Assembly: GCA_034421515.1 (NCBI GenBank)
Contig: DAOUKH010000083.1
Location: 1-35,617, forward strand
Length of the DNA stretch: 35,617 nt
Direction of reading: 5' to 3'
Source: DAOUKH01 sp034421515
GTDB taxonomy: Bacteria > Chloroflexota > Dehalococcoidia > SHYB01
The notes beneath the pieces are model-generated. The model saw only the letters and a program-made list of their open reading frames with translations, made no database searches and was not told where the DNA came from. Shown here piece by piece: positions 24,541 through 32,832 of this stretch. Within the stretch, counting starts at the first letter, position 1, and each line of letters begins with the position of its first letter. The translations under genes were made by a program, and so were the position numbers.

Positions 24541-24933
24541 ATGGACCGGTACGAGGCGATGGAGGAGCGGCGAGCGGAGGTGCAGGCGATGCTTCACCCC
24601 GACGGCGGCGAGCCGCTGGGCGGCTCCGGCGGCAGCGCAGGGGCCGAGTTGGCCGCGGACGTCTCCGACATGATGCTCACCGTGATCCAGGGCGGCGTCT
24701 ATGGGCGGCCCCAGCTCGACATCAAGACGCGGGCCATCTGCACCGTGGCGGCCCTTATCGCCACCGACGGCGGGCGCTATCTCGAGAATTGGATCGCGAA
24801 CGCCCTCAACGTTGGCTGGAGCAAGGAAGAGATCGTCGAGGTCATCTCGCAGCTCGCCTTCTACTGCGGCGTGCCCAACAGTGTGAACGCCTACGGCGCG
24901 GCCAAGGCGGTGTTCGACGCGCGCGGTTTGTAG
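24541..24933 (+). CDS. Carboxymuconolactone decarboxylase (CMD) family protein
   Basis: A 130-aa all-helical protein of the CMD/AhpD fold. The core is LDIKTRAICTVAALIATDGG followed by an amphipathic WIANALNVGWSKEEIVEVISQLAFYCGVP. It lacks the CxxC of AhpD peroxidases (YCGVPN has a single Cys), and the usual His of the decarboxylase helix appears as Trp (LENWIANALN). Function is therefore uncertain; it may be a lactone decarboxylase relative or a redox-like protein. A canonical AAAGGAGGTGAG site precedes the ATG. Separated by 103 nt from the amidohydrolase gene and perhaps co-transcribed with it. Confidence 0.85.
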   Translation: MDRYEAMEERRAEVQAMLHPDGGEPLGGSGGSAGAELAADVSDMMLTVIQGGVYGRPQLDIKTRAICTVAALIATDGGRYLENWIANALNVGWSKEEIVEVISQLAFYCGVPNSVNAYGAAKAVFDARGL

Positions 24934-25036
24934 CGCGTGGCGGCCCTCGTCTGCTTGACACCCGATTAACGGCCTGCCTATGCTCGCCATAGACTCGCCC
25001 CCGCGCCCGAGCGGCGCGCCCCTGGAGGTTCGAGAG

Positions 25037-26755
25037 ATGTCCTACGACCTCGTGATCAAGAACGGCATGGTTGTCGACGGCTCCGGGATGCCCCGCCACC
25101 GTGCCGACGTCGCCATCAAGGACGGCAAGATCGTCGAGAAGGGGCGCATCTCGCCCAACGGGGCAAAGGTCATCGACGCCGAGGGCCGCTACGTCGCCCC
25201 CGGCTTCATCGACGTCCACACCCACTACGACGCGCAGGTGCTGTGGGACCCCCTCGTCACCTGCTCGCCCTGGCACGGCGTCACGACGGTGGTCATGGGC
25301 AACTGCGGCTTCACGCTTGCCCCCTGCAACCCGGGCGACCGCGACTTCGTCACGCGGATGTTCGCCAAGGTCGAGGGTATGAACATCGACGCCCTCACCG
25401 CCGGCATCGACTGGCAATGGCGCTCCTTCCCCGAGTACCTCGACGTCGTCGACGCGCTCCCCAAGGGCGTGAACATCGGCGCGATGGTCGGACACTCGGC
25501 CCTCCGCCGCTTCGTCATCGGCCCCGACGCCGACCAACGGCCCAGCTCCGGCGCCGAAATCGAGGAGATGAAGGGCATCGTCCACGACGCGATGGACCAC
25601 GGCGCCTTCGGCTTCACCACCTCCTTGTCGCCGACGCACTTCGGATGGGAGGGCGAGCCCGTTCCCAGCCGCCTCGCCACGCACGAAGAGGTCATCGAGC
25701 TTGGCTCGGTGCTCCGCGACTTCCGCGTTGGGAGCATCGAGATCATCACCGAGACCGCGGTGATGGGCGAGGACAAGTTCAGCGAGACCGATCAAGAGCT
25801 CATGACCGCGCTCTCGTTGGAGAGCGGCCGCCCCGTCAACTGGAACGAGCTCTCCCATACCTGGGACCGGCCCACCGCGTGGCGCGCGCAGATCGAGTAC
25901 ATGGAACGCGCCGCGAAGGAGGGGGCGCAGGTGTACGCCGTGGCGCGGATGCAACGCCTCGACGCCTTCTTCAACCTCAAGTCGACCGCCGGCTTCGAGC
26001 GCTACTTCCCCGAATGGAAGGCGATGCTCTCCCAGACCGACGAGCGGAAGAAGGAGATGATCGCCGACCCCGCGGTGCGTGCCAAGCTCAAGGAGGAGTA
26101 CGACGCGGTCGAGCCGAAACTGCAGTGGTTCCGCCGCTTGGGCAACATCGCGCTTGTCCGGAGCGCGACCGGCAAGTACGCCGAGCACGAAGGCAAGTTC
26201 CTCGGCGACATCGCCCGCAACGGCGACCACCTCGCCGACGTGATGCTCGACATTGCCCTGGACGAAGACCTCAATACCGAGTGGGCCTACATCGGCATCC
26301 GGAATGGCGATTTGAACGCCGTCGAGGAGATTCTGAACAGCCGGTTCGCCCTGGCGGGCATTTCCGACGCCGGCGCCCATACCGACCGGTTGAGCGGCAG
26401 CTACTTTTCCAGCTTCATTCTCAGCCACTGGGTCCGCGATGAGGGCATCCTCTCGCTGGAGGAGGCGGTGCGCCGTCTCACCTTCATGCCGGCCTCCATC
26501 TACGGCATCAGCGACAAGGGCCTCCTGCGCGAGGGCATGGCCGCCGACGTGGTCATCTTCGACCTCGACCGGCTGAAGTGGCTCCCCACGGAGCGCTTCG
26601 ACGACTTCCCCGGCGGTCAGAGCCGCCTCGGGAACCGGGCCGAGGGCTACGACCACCTCATCGTCGGCGGCGAGCCGGTGTTCGAGGACGGACGGCACAC
26701 CGGCGCGCTACCCGGCAAGCTCATGCGCAGCAACGCATACCGGTACACAGGGTAG
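25037..26755 (+). CDS. N-acyl-D-amino-acid deacylase-like amidohydrolase
   Basis: A 572-aa metal-dependent hydrolase of the amidohydrolase superfamily. The start at ATG 25037 gives the typical MSYDLVIKNGMVVDGSG N terminus (beta-sandwich), and PGFIDVHTHYDAQVLWD supplies metal ligands H61 and H63. A GNCGF block follows, as in D-aminoacylases, and GISDAGAHTD holds the late catalytic Asp. It probably cleaves the N-acyl group or a related amide or ester of an unidentified substrate. A GGAGG site precedes the ATG. The same sequence type includes dihydroorotase- and imidase-like enzymes, so the substrate is open. Confidence 0.85.
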   Translation: MSYDLVIKNGMVVDGSGMPRHRADVAIKDGKIVEKGRISPNGAKVIDAEGRYVAPGFIDVHTHYDAQVLWDPLVTCSPWHGVTTVVMGNCGFTLAPCNPGDRDFVTRMFAKVEGMNIDALTAGIDWQWRSFPEYLDVVDALPKGVNIGAMVGHSALRRFVIGPDADQRPSSGAEIEEMKGIVHDAMDHGAFGFTTSLSPTHFGWEGEPVPSRLATHEEVIELGSVLRDFRVGSIEIITETAVMGEDKFSETDQELMTALSLESGRPVNWNELSHTWDRPTAWRAQIEYMERAAKEGAQVYAVARMQRLDAFFNLKSTAGFERYFPEWKAMLSQTDERKKEMIADPAVRAKLKEEYDAVEPKLQWFRRLGNIALVRSATGKYAEHEGKFLGDIARNGDHLADVMLDIALDEDLNTEWAYIGIRNGDLNAVEEILNSRFALAGISDAGAHTDRLSGSYFSSFILSHWVRDEGILSLEEAVRRLTFMPASIYGISDKGLLREGMAADVVIFDLDRLKWLPTERFDDFPGGQSRLGNRAEGYDHLIVGGEPVFEDGRHTGALPGKLMRSNAYRYTG

Positions 26756-26808
26756 CCGCCCGTTTCCGCTGCCGGATGACCGGGGGCCGCCGCGCGGCCG
26801 GCCGCCGT

Positions 26809-26837
26809 TTGACCCGCGGTTTTGAACTCCCTATAAT
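26809..26837 (+). promoter_or_regulatory. Promoter of the tRNA-tuf operon
   Basis: TTGACC (26809-26814), exactly 17 nt, TATAAT (26832-26837). One of the best promoters in the window, 89 nt before the first tRNA. Confidence 0.8.
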
Positions 26838-26926
26838 GGAGCGGCGTTGAAACGGACCTGCGCCGCTTCTGTTGGCGGCGCGTCGATGGGCGGCATGCTC
26901 CGCCGGCAAGGACGGACCGGCCCCAA

Positions 26927-27002
26927 GCCCGAGTGGCGCAACTGGTAGCGCACCCGACTTGTAATCGGGCGGTTGGAGGTTCGAGTCCTCTCTCGGGCTC
27001 CA
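26927..27002 (+). tRNA. tRNA-Thr(UGU)
   Basis: A 76-nt cloverleaf with encoded CCA (27000-27002). Acceptor GCCCGAG pairs with CTCGGGC; the anticodon stem CCCGA/TCGGG closes loop CTTGTAA, anticodon TGT. T arm contains GGTTCGAGTCC. Confidence 0.93.
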
Positions 27003-27027
27003 ACCCCCCGGCTGCGCACGGCAGACC

Positions 27028-27056
27028 TTTACGGTCTCCTGAACACTCGATATAAT
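27028..27056 (+). promoter_or_regulatory. Second promoter, before tRNA-Tyr
   Basis: TTTACG (27028-27033), 17 nt, TATAAT (27051-27056), in the spacer between tRNA-Thr(UGU) and tRNA-Tyr. Confidence 0.65.
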
Positions 27057-27120
27057 CTGTTATTGGCGTCGGCTTAGAATGCCGCGAATCGAACGGATGA
27101 AAAGCGCGCGCCACCCTCTT

Positions 27121-27206
27121 GCAGGGGTGGGTGAGTGGTTAAAACCGCCAGACTGTAAATCTGGTGCCGAATGGCTTCGCAGGTTCGAATCCTGCCCCCT
27201 GCACCA
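27121..27206 (+). tRNA. tRNA-Tyr(GUA)
   Basis: An 86-nt class II tRNA with long variable arm and encoded ACCA end. Acceptor GCAGGGG pairs with CCCCTGC; loop ACTGTAAAT gives anticodon GTA. Confidence 0.93.
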
Positions 27207-27286
27207 GAAAAGCGGAGCGCGCGAAAACACACGCAGGACGACACACACCAACGGAACCACCGGGCGAAGGCCCGCGAGATTTACAT

Positions 27287-27362
27287 GCCCAGATAGCTCA
27301 GGTGGTAGAGCACGTTCTTGGTAAGAACGAGGTCACCAGTTCGAGTCTGGTTCTGGGCTCCA
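27287..27362 (+). tRNA. tRNA-Thr(GGU)
   Basis: A 76-nt cloverleaf with encoded CCA (27360-27362). Acceptor GCCCAGA pairs with TCTGGGC; stem CGTTC/GAACG closes loop TTGGTAA, anticodon GGT. It ends 19 nt before the tuf start. Confidence 0.93.
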
Positions 27363-27381
27363 CAAAGAAGGAGAGACAACC

Positions 27382-28587
27382 TTGGCCAAGCAGAAGTTCG
27401 AAAGAACTAAGCCGCACGCAAACGTCGGGACCATCGGTCACATCGATCATGGCAAGACATCCCTTACCAGCGCCATTACCAAGGTGCTGGAGCTCAAGGG
27501 GCAGGCCAAGATGAAGTCCTACGCCGATATCGCCAAGGGCGGTGTGGTCCGGGACGCTTCGAAGATCCTGACCGTGGCGATCTCGCACGTGGAATATGAG
27601 ACGGATAACCGTCACTACGCCCACGTCGACTGCCCCGGCCACGCCGACTACATCAAGAACATGATCACAGGCGCGGCCCAGATGGACGGCGCGATCCTCG
27701 TCGTCAGCGCTCCCGACGGGCCAATGCCGCAGACCCGCGAGCACATCCTCCTCGCCCGCCAGGTCCAGGTGCCCAACATCGTCGTCTACCTGAACAAGGT
27801 CGACCTCATGGACGACGAAGAGCTCCTCGAGCTGGTCGAGCTTGAGGTGCGCGAGCTCCTCAGCAAGTACGAGTTCCCCGGCGACGACATTCCCTTCATC
27901 CGCGGCAGCGCCCTCAAGATCCTTGAGTGCGCGGACGAGGACCCCGGCGCCGAGGAATACAAGTCGATCCACGAGCTGATGGACGCGGTGGACAATTACA
28001 TCCCGCTGCCCGAGCGCCCCAAGGACCGGCCCTTCCTGATGCCCGTCGAGGACGTTTTCGGCATCAAGGGCCGCGGCACGGTGGTAACCGGCCGCGTCGA
28101 GCGCGGCACAATCAAGGTCGGTACCGAGGTCGAGATCGTCGGCTTCGGCGAGACCCGCAAGACGACCGTGACGGGCGTCGAGATGTTCCACAAGTCGATG
28201 GACGAGGGCGAGGCCGGCGACGCCGTCGGCACGCTCCTCCGGGGTGTCGAGCGCGACGACGTCGAGCGGGGGCAGGTGCTTGCCGCGCCGGGTTCGATCA
28301 AGCCGCACACCCAGGCCAAGGCCGAGGTGTACGTCCTCAGCAAGGACGAGGGCGGCCGTCATACCCCGTTCTTCACCGGCTACAAGCCGCAGTTCTACAT
28401 TCGCACCATGGACGTCACCGGCCAGATCGCGCTTCCCGAAGGCGTGGAGATGGTGATGCCCGGCGACAACATCACCATGGACGTGAGCCTGATCACCCCC
28501 GTGGCGATGGAGGAAGGCCTCCGTTTCGCCATACGCGAGGGCGGCAGGACCGTCGCCGCCGGCGTGTTCACGCAGGTCGAGGAATAG
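27382..28587 (+). CDS. tuf: Elongation factor Tu
   Basis: A 401-aa GTPase delivering aminoacyl-tRNA to the ribosome. Start is TTG 27382 (MAKQKFERTKPH), after a GGAG site. GTPase motifs are visible: GHIDHGKTS (19-27), DCPGHADY, LNKVD and GSALKILE; C-terminal domains 2 and 3 are complete. The switch I region is unusual: the segment between Y47 and H69 lacks the near-universal PEERARGITI motif and reads AKGGVVRDASKILTV; T64 aligns with the Mg-binding Thr. No frameshift explains this. The gene follows the tRNA genes in the classic arrangement and precedes rpmG by 7 nt. Confidence 0.95.
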   Translation: MAKQKFERTKPHANVGTIGHIDHGKTSLTSAITKVLELKGQAKMKSYADIAKGGVVRDASKILTVAISHVEYETDNRHYAHVDCPGHADYIKNMITGAAQMDGAILVVSAPDGPMPQTREHILLARQVQVPNIVVYLNKVDLMDDEELLELVELEVRELLSKYEFPGDDIPFIRGSALKILECADEDPGAEEYKSIHELMDAVDNYIPLPERPKDRPFLMPVEDVFGIKGRGTVVTGRVERGTIKVGTEVEIVGFGETRKTTVTGVEMFHKSMDEGEAGDAVGTLLRGVERDDVERGQVLAAPGSIKPHTQAKAEVYVLSKDEGGRHTPFFTGYKPQFYIRTMDVTGQIALPEGVEMVMPGDNITMDVSLITPVAMEEGLRFAIREGGRTVAAGVFTQVEE

Positions 28588-28594
28588 GCCGCTC

Positions 28595-28762
28595 ATGGCG
28601 AAGAAGGGCGACAATCGCATCGGCGTAACCCTGGCGTGCACGGACTGCCGTGAGCGCACCTATCTGACGCAGAAGAACCGGCGCAACGATCCCAACCGGA
28701 TCGAGCTGAACAAGTTCTGCCCGCGCTGCCGCAAGCACGCGCTGCACAGAGAGGTGCGTTAG
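28595..28762 (+). CDS. rpmG: 50S ribosomal protein L33
   Basis: A 55-aa basic protein, easily missed for its size. It has a CxxC pair (ACTDC) and a second pair (FCPRC) for zinc, and KKNRRNDPNRIELNK-type basic segment typical of L33. It lies between tuf and secE, 3 nt before secE. This conserved arrangement supports the call. Confidence 0.93.
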   Translation: MAKKGDNRIGVTLACTDCRERTYLTQKNRRNDPNRIELNKFCPRCRKHALHREVR

Positions 28763-28765
28763 CTC

Positions 28766-28993
28766 GTGGCTACCCGCCGCACCGCCACCGGCCGCCCCAT
28801 CTTGGGGAGGCAGACCCGGTTCCGGGGAGGCTTCGTCGGCGAGGTCATCTCGGAGCTGCGGAAGGTCGTGTGGCCCAGCCAGGAGGAGGCGACACGGCTG
28901 ACGGTGATGGTCCTCGTGATCTCGATCTCGATCGGGATCGCCCTCGGCGTGATCGACTTCGGCTTCTCGAATCTTATCAAGGTCATCCTGTAG
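28766..28993 (+). CDS. secE: Preprotein translocase subunit SecE
   Basis: A 75-aa single-span SecE starting at GTG 28766. The signature ELRKVVWPSQEEATRLT precedes one hydrophobic segment (about 45-65). It clamps the SecY channel in the inner membrane. Next to nusG as in most bacteria. Confidence 0.93.
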   Translation: MATRRTATGRPILGRQTRFRGGFVGEVISELRKVVWPSQEEATRLTVMVLVISISIGIALGVIDFGFSNLIKVIL

Positions 28994-29037
28994 CAAGCCC
29001 TATCCATAGCCAAAACGTAGCCGGAAAAGAGACCGCC

Positions 29038-29583
29038 GTGGTAGACCAACAGACCGAAACGGGCGCGCGCTGGTACGTCATTCACACGTACTCCGGTTAC
29101 GAAGACCGGGTCAAGAAGAACCTCGACCAGCGTGTCCTCACCATGGACGTCAAGGAGAAGATTTTCCGGGTCGTCGTACCGACCGAGGATGAGATCGAGA
29201 TCCGTGACGGCCAGCGTCGCACGGTGGCCCGGAAGGTCTTCCCAGGCTACATCTTGGTGGAGATGGTCGTGGACGACGAAAGCTGGTACGTGGTGCGCAA
29301 CACACCCGGCGTCACCGGCTTTGTCGGCTCGGCCAACCGCCCCATCCCCCTTGAGGAGGAAGAGGTCCGCGGCATACTGCGCCAGATGGAGGCCGAGGCC
29401 CCCCGTGTTCGGGTGGGCTATCAGGTCGGCCAGAGTGTGCGAGTCACCGACGGCCCCTTCTCCGAGTTCATCGGCGTCGTCGACGAGCTCGACGAGGCGA
29501 AGGGCAAGGTCAAGGTGCTCCTCTCCTTCTTCGGAAGGGAGACTCCGGTCGAGCTCGATTTTCTTCAGATAGAGAAACTGTAG
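29038..29583 (+). CDS. nusG: Transcription termination/antitermination factor NusG
   Basis: A 181-aa protein. Start set at GTG 29038, just after a GGAAAAGAG site; this gives VDQQTETGARWYVIHTYSGYE, and upstream codons overlap secE. The NGN domain is followed by a KOW motif: VGQSVRVTDGPFSEFIGVVDELD. It binds RNA polymerase and couples it to Rho or ribosomes. Confidence 0.93.
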   Translation: MVDQQTETGARWYVIHTYSGYEDRVKKNLDQRVLTMDVKEKIFRVVVPTEDEIEIRDGQRRTVARKVFPGYILVEMVVDDESWYVVRNTPGVTGFVGSANRPIPLEEEEVRGILRQMEAEAPRVRVGYQVGQSVRVTDGPFSEFIGVVDELDEAKGKVKVLLSFFGRETPVELDFLQIEKL

Positions 29584-29622
29584 GCCGGGAATCGTCCGGC
29601 AAGAGACGCACAAAGGAAGCTC

Positions 29623-30045
29623 ATGGCAAAGAAGGTCGCAGCCGTCGTCAAGGTGCAACTCCCCGGTGGGGGCGCCACCCCGGCCCCGCCGCTTGGGCCG
29701 GCGTTGGGCCAGCACGGCGCGAACATCATGCAGTTCGTGAAGGAGTACAACGCCAAGACCGCCAACCAGGCCGGTCAGGTGGTGCCCGCGGAGATTACCA
29801 TCTTCGAGGACCGCTCCTTCACCTTCATCACCAAGACGTCCCCCGCCGCCGACCTGCTGAAGAAGGCAGCGGACATCGAGAAGGGCAGCGGCGACACGCC
29901 CCGCGAGAAGGCCGGCGTCGTCAGCCGCGACAAGGTGCGCGAAATCGCGGAGCTCAAGATGAAGGACCTCAACGCCGCCGACATCGACGGCGCGATGCGC
30001 ATCATCGAGGGCACCGCCCGCTCGATGGGCCTCGATGTTGAATAG
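29623..30045 (+). CDS. rplK: 50S ribosomal protein L11
   Basis: A 140-aa protein with the N-terminal signature AAVVKVQLPGGGATPAPPLG and GPALGQHG, and the C-terminal RNA-binding domain with VREIAELKMKDLNA. It forms the stalk base with L10 and 23S rRNA. AAAGGAAG precedes the ATG. First gene of the L11-L1 pair, conserved in order. Confidence 0.95.
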   Translation: MAKKVAAVVKVQLPGGGATPAPPLGPALGQHGANIMQFVKEYNAKTANQAGQVVPAEITIFEDRSFTFITKTSPAADLLKKAADIEKGSGDTPREKAGVVSRDKVREIAELKMKDLNAADIDGAMRIIEGTARSMGLDVE

Positions 30046-30083
30046 GAAGAGCTTGATCGCTGAAAGAGAAGCACGTTCAAATC

Positions 30084-30797
30084 ATGGCGAAGCACGGAAA
30101 GAAGTATCAGGAAGCGGCCAAGCTCGTCGAGCTTGACCGGCGCTACCAGCCCGACGAGGCCATCGGCCTCGCCAAGAAGGCGTCCTACGCGGGCTTCGAC
30201 GAGTCCGTCGAAATCCACCTGCGCATGGGGGCCGACCCCCGCCACGCCGACCAGCAGATCCGCGGCGTCGCCATGATGCCCAACGGCCTCGGCAAACAGG
30301 TGCGCGTGCTCGTCTTTGCCCAGGGCGAGGGTGTCCGCACCGCCCAGGAGGCAGGCGCCGACGTCATCGGCGACGACGAGACGATCAAGCGCATCGAAGG
30401 CGGCTGGGTCGAATTCGACGTCGCCATCGCCACCCAGGACATGATGCCCAAGGTGGGTAAACTCGGCCGCGTGCTTGGACGGCGCGGCCTGATGCCGAAC
30501 CCCCGCGCCGGCACCGTCGTGCAGGAATCCGACATCCCCAGGGCCGTCGAGGAGGCCCGGAAGGGCCGCCAGGAGTTTCGGCTCGACCGCACGGGCGTCA
30601 TCCACGCCATCTTCGGCAAGGTCAGCTTCGAGGACGATCAACTGAAGGAGAATCTGGCCGCGCTGATGGAGGCGATCGTCGCGGCGAGGCCCGCCGGTAT
30701 CAAGGGTCAGTACATCCGCTCCGCCGCGCTGGCCACGGCGATGGGCCCGCCCATCAAGCTTGACGTCGGCGCGATTCAGAGCCTGCGCACCAACTAA
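30084..30797 (+). CDS. rplA: 50S ribosomal protein L1
   Basis: A 237-aa protein of usual length, with the KHGKKYQEAAKLVE start and the conserved GRVLGRRGLMPNPRAGTVV block. It binds the L1 stalk of 23S rRNA and, in many bacteria, represses its own L11-L1 mRNA. Followed by a 222-nt gap holding the L10 leader. Confidence 0.95.
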   Translation: MAKHGKKYQEAAKLVELDRRYQPDEAIGLAKKASYAGFDESVEIHLRMGADPRHADQQIRGVAMMPNGLGKQVRVLVFAQGEGVRTAQEAGADVIGDDETIKRIEGGWVEFDVAIATQDMMPKVGKLGRVLGRRGLMPNPRAGTVVQESDIPRAVEEARKGRQEFRLDRTGVIHAIFGKVSFEDDQLKENLAALMEAIVAARPAGIKGQYIRSAALATAMGPPIKLDVGAIQSLRTN

Positions 30798-31019
30798 CCG
30801 CGCTTCGGACTCCCAGGGAGGCCAACGCCCCAGACAAGCCAAGCCGCCATAGCCGAGCCCAAGCCGTAGACAGCGGGTCGCCCACGCGCGTAAACCCCGC
30901 CGAGGTAGGAACGCTCAACCGACGCTCGTCCCTGTCGCCCGACAGCCCGCCGAGCATGCGAGCCCTGCCCGTCCGCGAGCAGGGCTTTTCGATACCCCGA
31001 GCACCGATTGAGGTAAGCG
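30798..31019 (+). promoter_or_regulatory. L10 (rplJ) leader with attenuator-like hairpin
   Basis: A 222-nt untranslated stretch before rplJ, the usual site of autogenous L10 control. Near its end AGCCCTGC (30961-30968) pairs with GCAGGGCT (30979-30986), followed by TTTT, as an intrinsic attenuator would. The full L10-binding fold was not computed. Confidence 0.65.
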
Positions 31020-31622
31020 ATGCCAACCGAACGTAAGGTCCAGCAAGTCGCCCACATCCAAGAAAGGCTCTCCCGCTGCACCGTCGCCGTCACCACGCGG
31101 AACAACGGCATCAGCGTGGCGCAGGTCAATGAACTGCGGAGGAAGCTCCGCGCCGCCTCCGTCGAATACCTGGTGGTGAAGAACAACCTCGCCGCGATCG
31201 CCGCCGACAACGCCGGCAAGCCGGGCCTTCGCGACATTTTGCAGGGCCCCACGGCGATCGCGTTCGGCTACGGCGAGGTCGTCGACCCGGCCAAGACGCT
31301 CCACGAGGAGATCAGGAGCGCTGACCTGCCCGTCGAGTTGATCGGCGCCATCATTGACGGCCAGACGCTTGACGCTGCCGCGGTGCGCGAGCTGGCACTG
31401 CTGCCGCCCAAGCCGATATTGATAACCAAGGTGATGGGCGGTCTGCTCGGCCCGCTCTACGGCCTCTCCCATGCCCTGAACTACCACATCAGCGGCTTGG
31501 CCAGGGCCCTCGACGGCATACGCCAACAGATGGAGGCAAGCCAGGCGCCCGCCACGCCACCGGCGGAAGCGCCCGCTCCCGAGGAGAGCGAAGCACCTGA
31601 TGAGGGCGGAGCAGAGGAATAG
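31020..31622 (+). CDS. rplJ: 50S ribosomal protein L10
   Basis: A 200-aa protein with the KVQQVAHIQERLSRC start and the rRNA-binding KNNLAAIAADN motif, then a helical stalk-binding region. The C terminus is Pro/Ala/Glu-rich and longer than in E. coli L10 (165 aa). It anchors L12 dimers in the ribosomal stalk. A GAGGTAAGC site precedes the ATG. Confidence 0.93.
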   Translation: MPTERKVQQVAHIQERLSRCTVAVTTRNNGISVAQVNELRRKLRAASVEYLVVKNNLAAIAADNAGKPGLRDILQGPTAIAFGYGEVVDPAKTLHEEIRSADLPVELIGAIIDGQTLDAAAVRELALLPPKPILITKVMGGLLGPLYGLSHALNYHISGLARALDGIRQQMEASQAPATPPAEAPAPEESEAPDEGGAEE

Positions 31623-31705
31623 CTGATAACCGGCAACCGTAGCCGGAAGGAAGACGTACACCCTGCGCCGCGTCCGGCGCGCACAAGTAGGACATGGAGG
31701 AAAGC

Positions 31706-32086
31706 ATGCCGGCAACGAAAGAAGAGATCTTCGATGGGATCAAAGGCCTGTCCATCCTGGATGTGGCCTGGCTGGTGAAGCAGCTCGAGGAGGAGTTCGG
31801 GGTCAGCGCCGCCGCGCCGGTGGCCGTCGCCGCCGCTCCCGCCGCAGCCGATGCCGCCGCTCCCGCGGAGGAGAAGACCGAGTTCGACGTGACCCTCAAG
31901 GAGATCGGCCCCAACAAGATCAACGTGATCAAGGCGGTCCGCGAGGTCACGAGCCTCGGCCTCAAGGAGGCCAAGGACCTCGTCGAGGCGGCGCCCAAGG
32001 CCGTGCAGGAAGCCGTGCCGAAGGATACCGCTGACGAGACGAAGAAGAAGCTCGAGGCCGCGGGCGCGGTCGTCGAAGTCGCCTAA
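31706..32086 (+). CDS. rplL: 50S ribosomal protein L7/L12
   Basis: A 126-aa protein: N-terminal dimerisation domain (LDVAWLVKQLEEEFGV), Ala/Pro hinge (about 38-58), and C-terminal domain with IGPNKINVIKAVREVTSLGL and KDLVEAAPKAV. Start at 31706 rather than the in-frame ATG at 31694, because GGAGGAAAGC between them is the ribosome-binding site. Factor-binding stalk protein. Confidence 0.93.
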   Translation: MPATKEEIFDGIKGLSILDVAWLVKQLEEEFGVSAAAPVAVAAAPAAADAAAPAEEKTEFDVTLKEIGPNKINVIKAVREVTSLGLKEAKDLVEAAPKAVQEAVPKDTADETKKKLEAAGAVVEVA

Positions 32087-32101
32087 CGGCGGCGTTGCAG
32101 A

Positions 32102-32122
32102 GCCCCCGGCCGGGCCGGGGGC
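32102..32122 (+). terminator. Strong hairpin after rplL
   Basis: GCCCCCGGC, loop CGG, GCCGGGGGC: a perfect 9-bp stem with no T tract after it. May reduce read-through into the HD-domain gene, or stabilise the ribosomal mRNA 3' end. Confidence 0.5.
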
Positions 32123-32135
32123 ATGAGGTGGCGGC

Positions 32136-32744
32136 GTGACGACCGAGCACCCGACCGTCAGCTTCACGCGCATGGACCAAGGCACCGCCGAGGACTATGC
32201 GCTGTTGCAGCGCGCCTCCGAAGCGTTCAATGAAGACCTTACCGACAAGGTCCTCTCGATGCTCGACGAGTTGAAGGACGTACAGCGCGGCTATCAGGTC
32301 AACCGGTACGTCCATTCCCTGCAGTCGGCGACGCTGGCCTACGACGACGGCGCCGACGAGGAGACCATCGTCGCCGCGCTGCTCCACGACATCGGCGACA
32401 ACATCTCGCCGGAGAACCATTCGGCGCTGGCGGCGTCCGTGCTCCAGCCCTACGTGTCGGAGCGGATGTGGTGGATCGTCCACCATCACGGGCTCTTTCA
32501 GGGCTACTACTTCTGGCACCACTACGGGATGGACCGCAACGCCCGCGACGCCTACCGCGACCACCCGTACTACGAAGATTGCATCGAGTGGTGCGACAAG
32601 TACGACCAGCGCGCCTTCGACCCTGGGTTCGATGCCAAGCCGCTCAGCTTCTTCGAGCCGATGGTGCGCCGGGTCTTCGGCCGCAAGCCCTGGGAGGCAT
32701 CGGGGCGCGAGCTGAGCGGCCCGGGCGTCGTCCCTGCGGAGTAG
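32136..32744 (+). CDS. HD-domain protein (COG4341/PhnZ-like)
   Basis: A 202-aa protein from a GTG start, 49 nt after rplL. HD motifs: H in RYVHSLQ, the HD pair in ALLHDIGDN, an H in SPENH, and HHHG near residue 110. The arrangement resembles small HD proteins such as PhnZ and MIOX-like mixed-valent diiron oxygenases rather than nucleotide phosphohydrolases. Substrate not known. No phosphonate gene is nearby, so the PhnZ comparison is only structural. Confidence 0.7.
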   Translation: MTTEHPTVSFTRMDQGTAEDYALLQRASEAFNEDLTDKVLSMLDELKDVQRGYQVNRYVHSLQSATLAYDDGADEETIVAALLHDIGDNISPENHSALAASVLQPYVSERMWWIVHHHGLFQGYYFWHHYGMDRNARDAYRDHPYYEDCIEWCDKYDQRAFDPGFDAKPLSFFEPMVRRVFGRKPWEASGRELSGPGVVPAE

Positions 32745-32832
32745 CTCCCCAAAAAGGACTCTCCCGCTCTGGAGACCCTTGCGTAGCCGGGGCTTCCGGC
32801 GCCATGTACGTCGGTGCACCGCTCCCCCGCCC

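Noticed and set aside
27511..27600. Frameshift pair as the cause of the odd EF-Tu switch I
   Set aside because: Neither alternative frame restores the usual motif, and the segment is a coherent peptide leading into normal EF-Tu sequence.
32136..32744. Phosphonate catabolism locus around the HD-domain gene
   Set aside because: No phosphonate transport or aminotransferase gene is near; only the fold resembles PhnZ.
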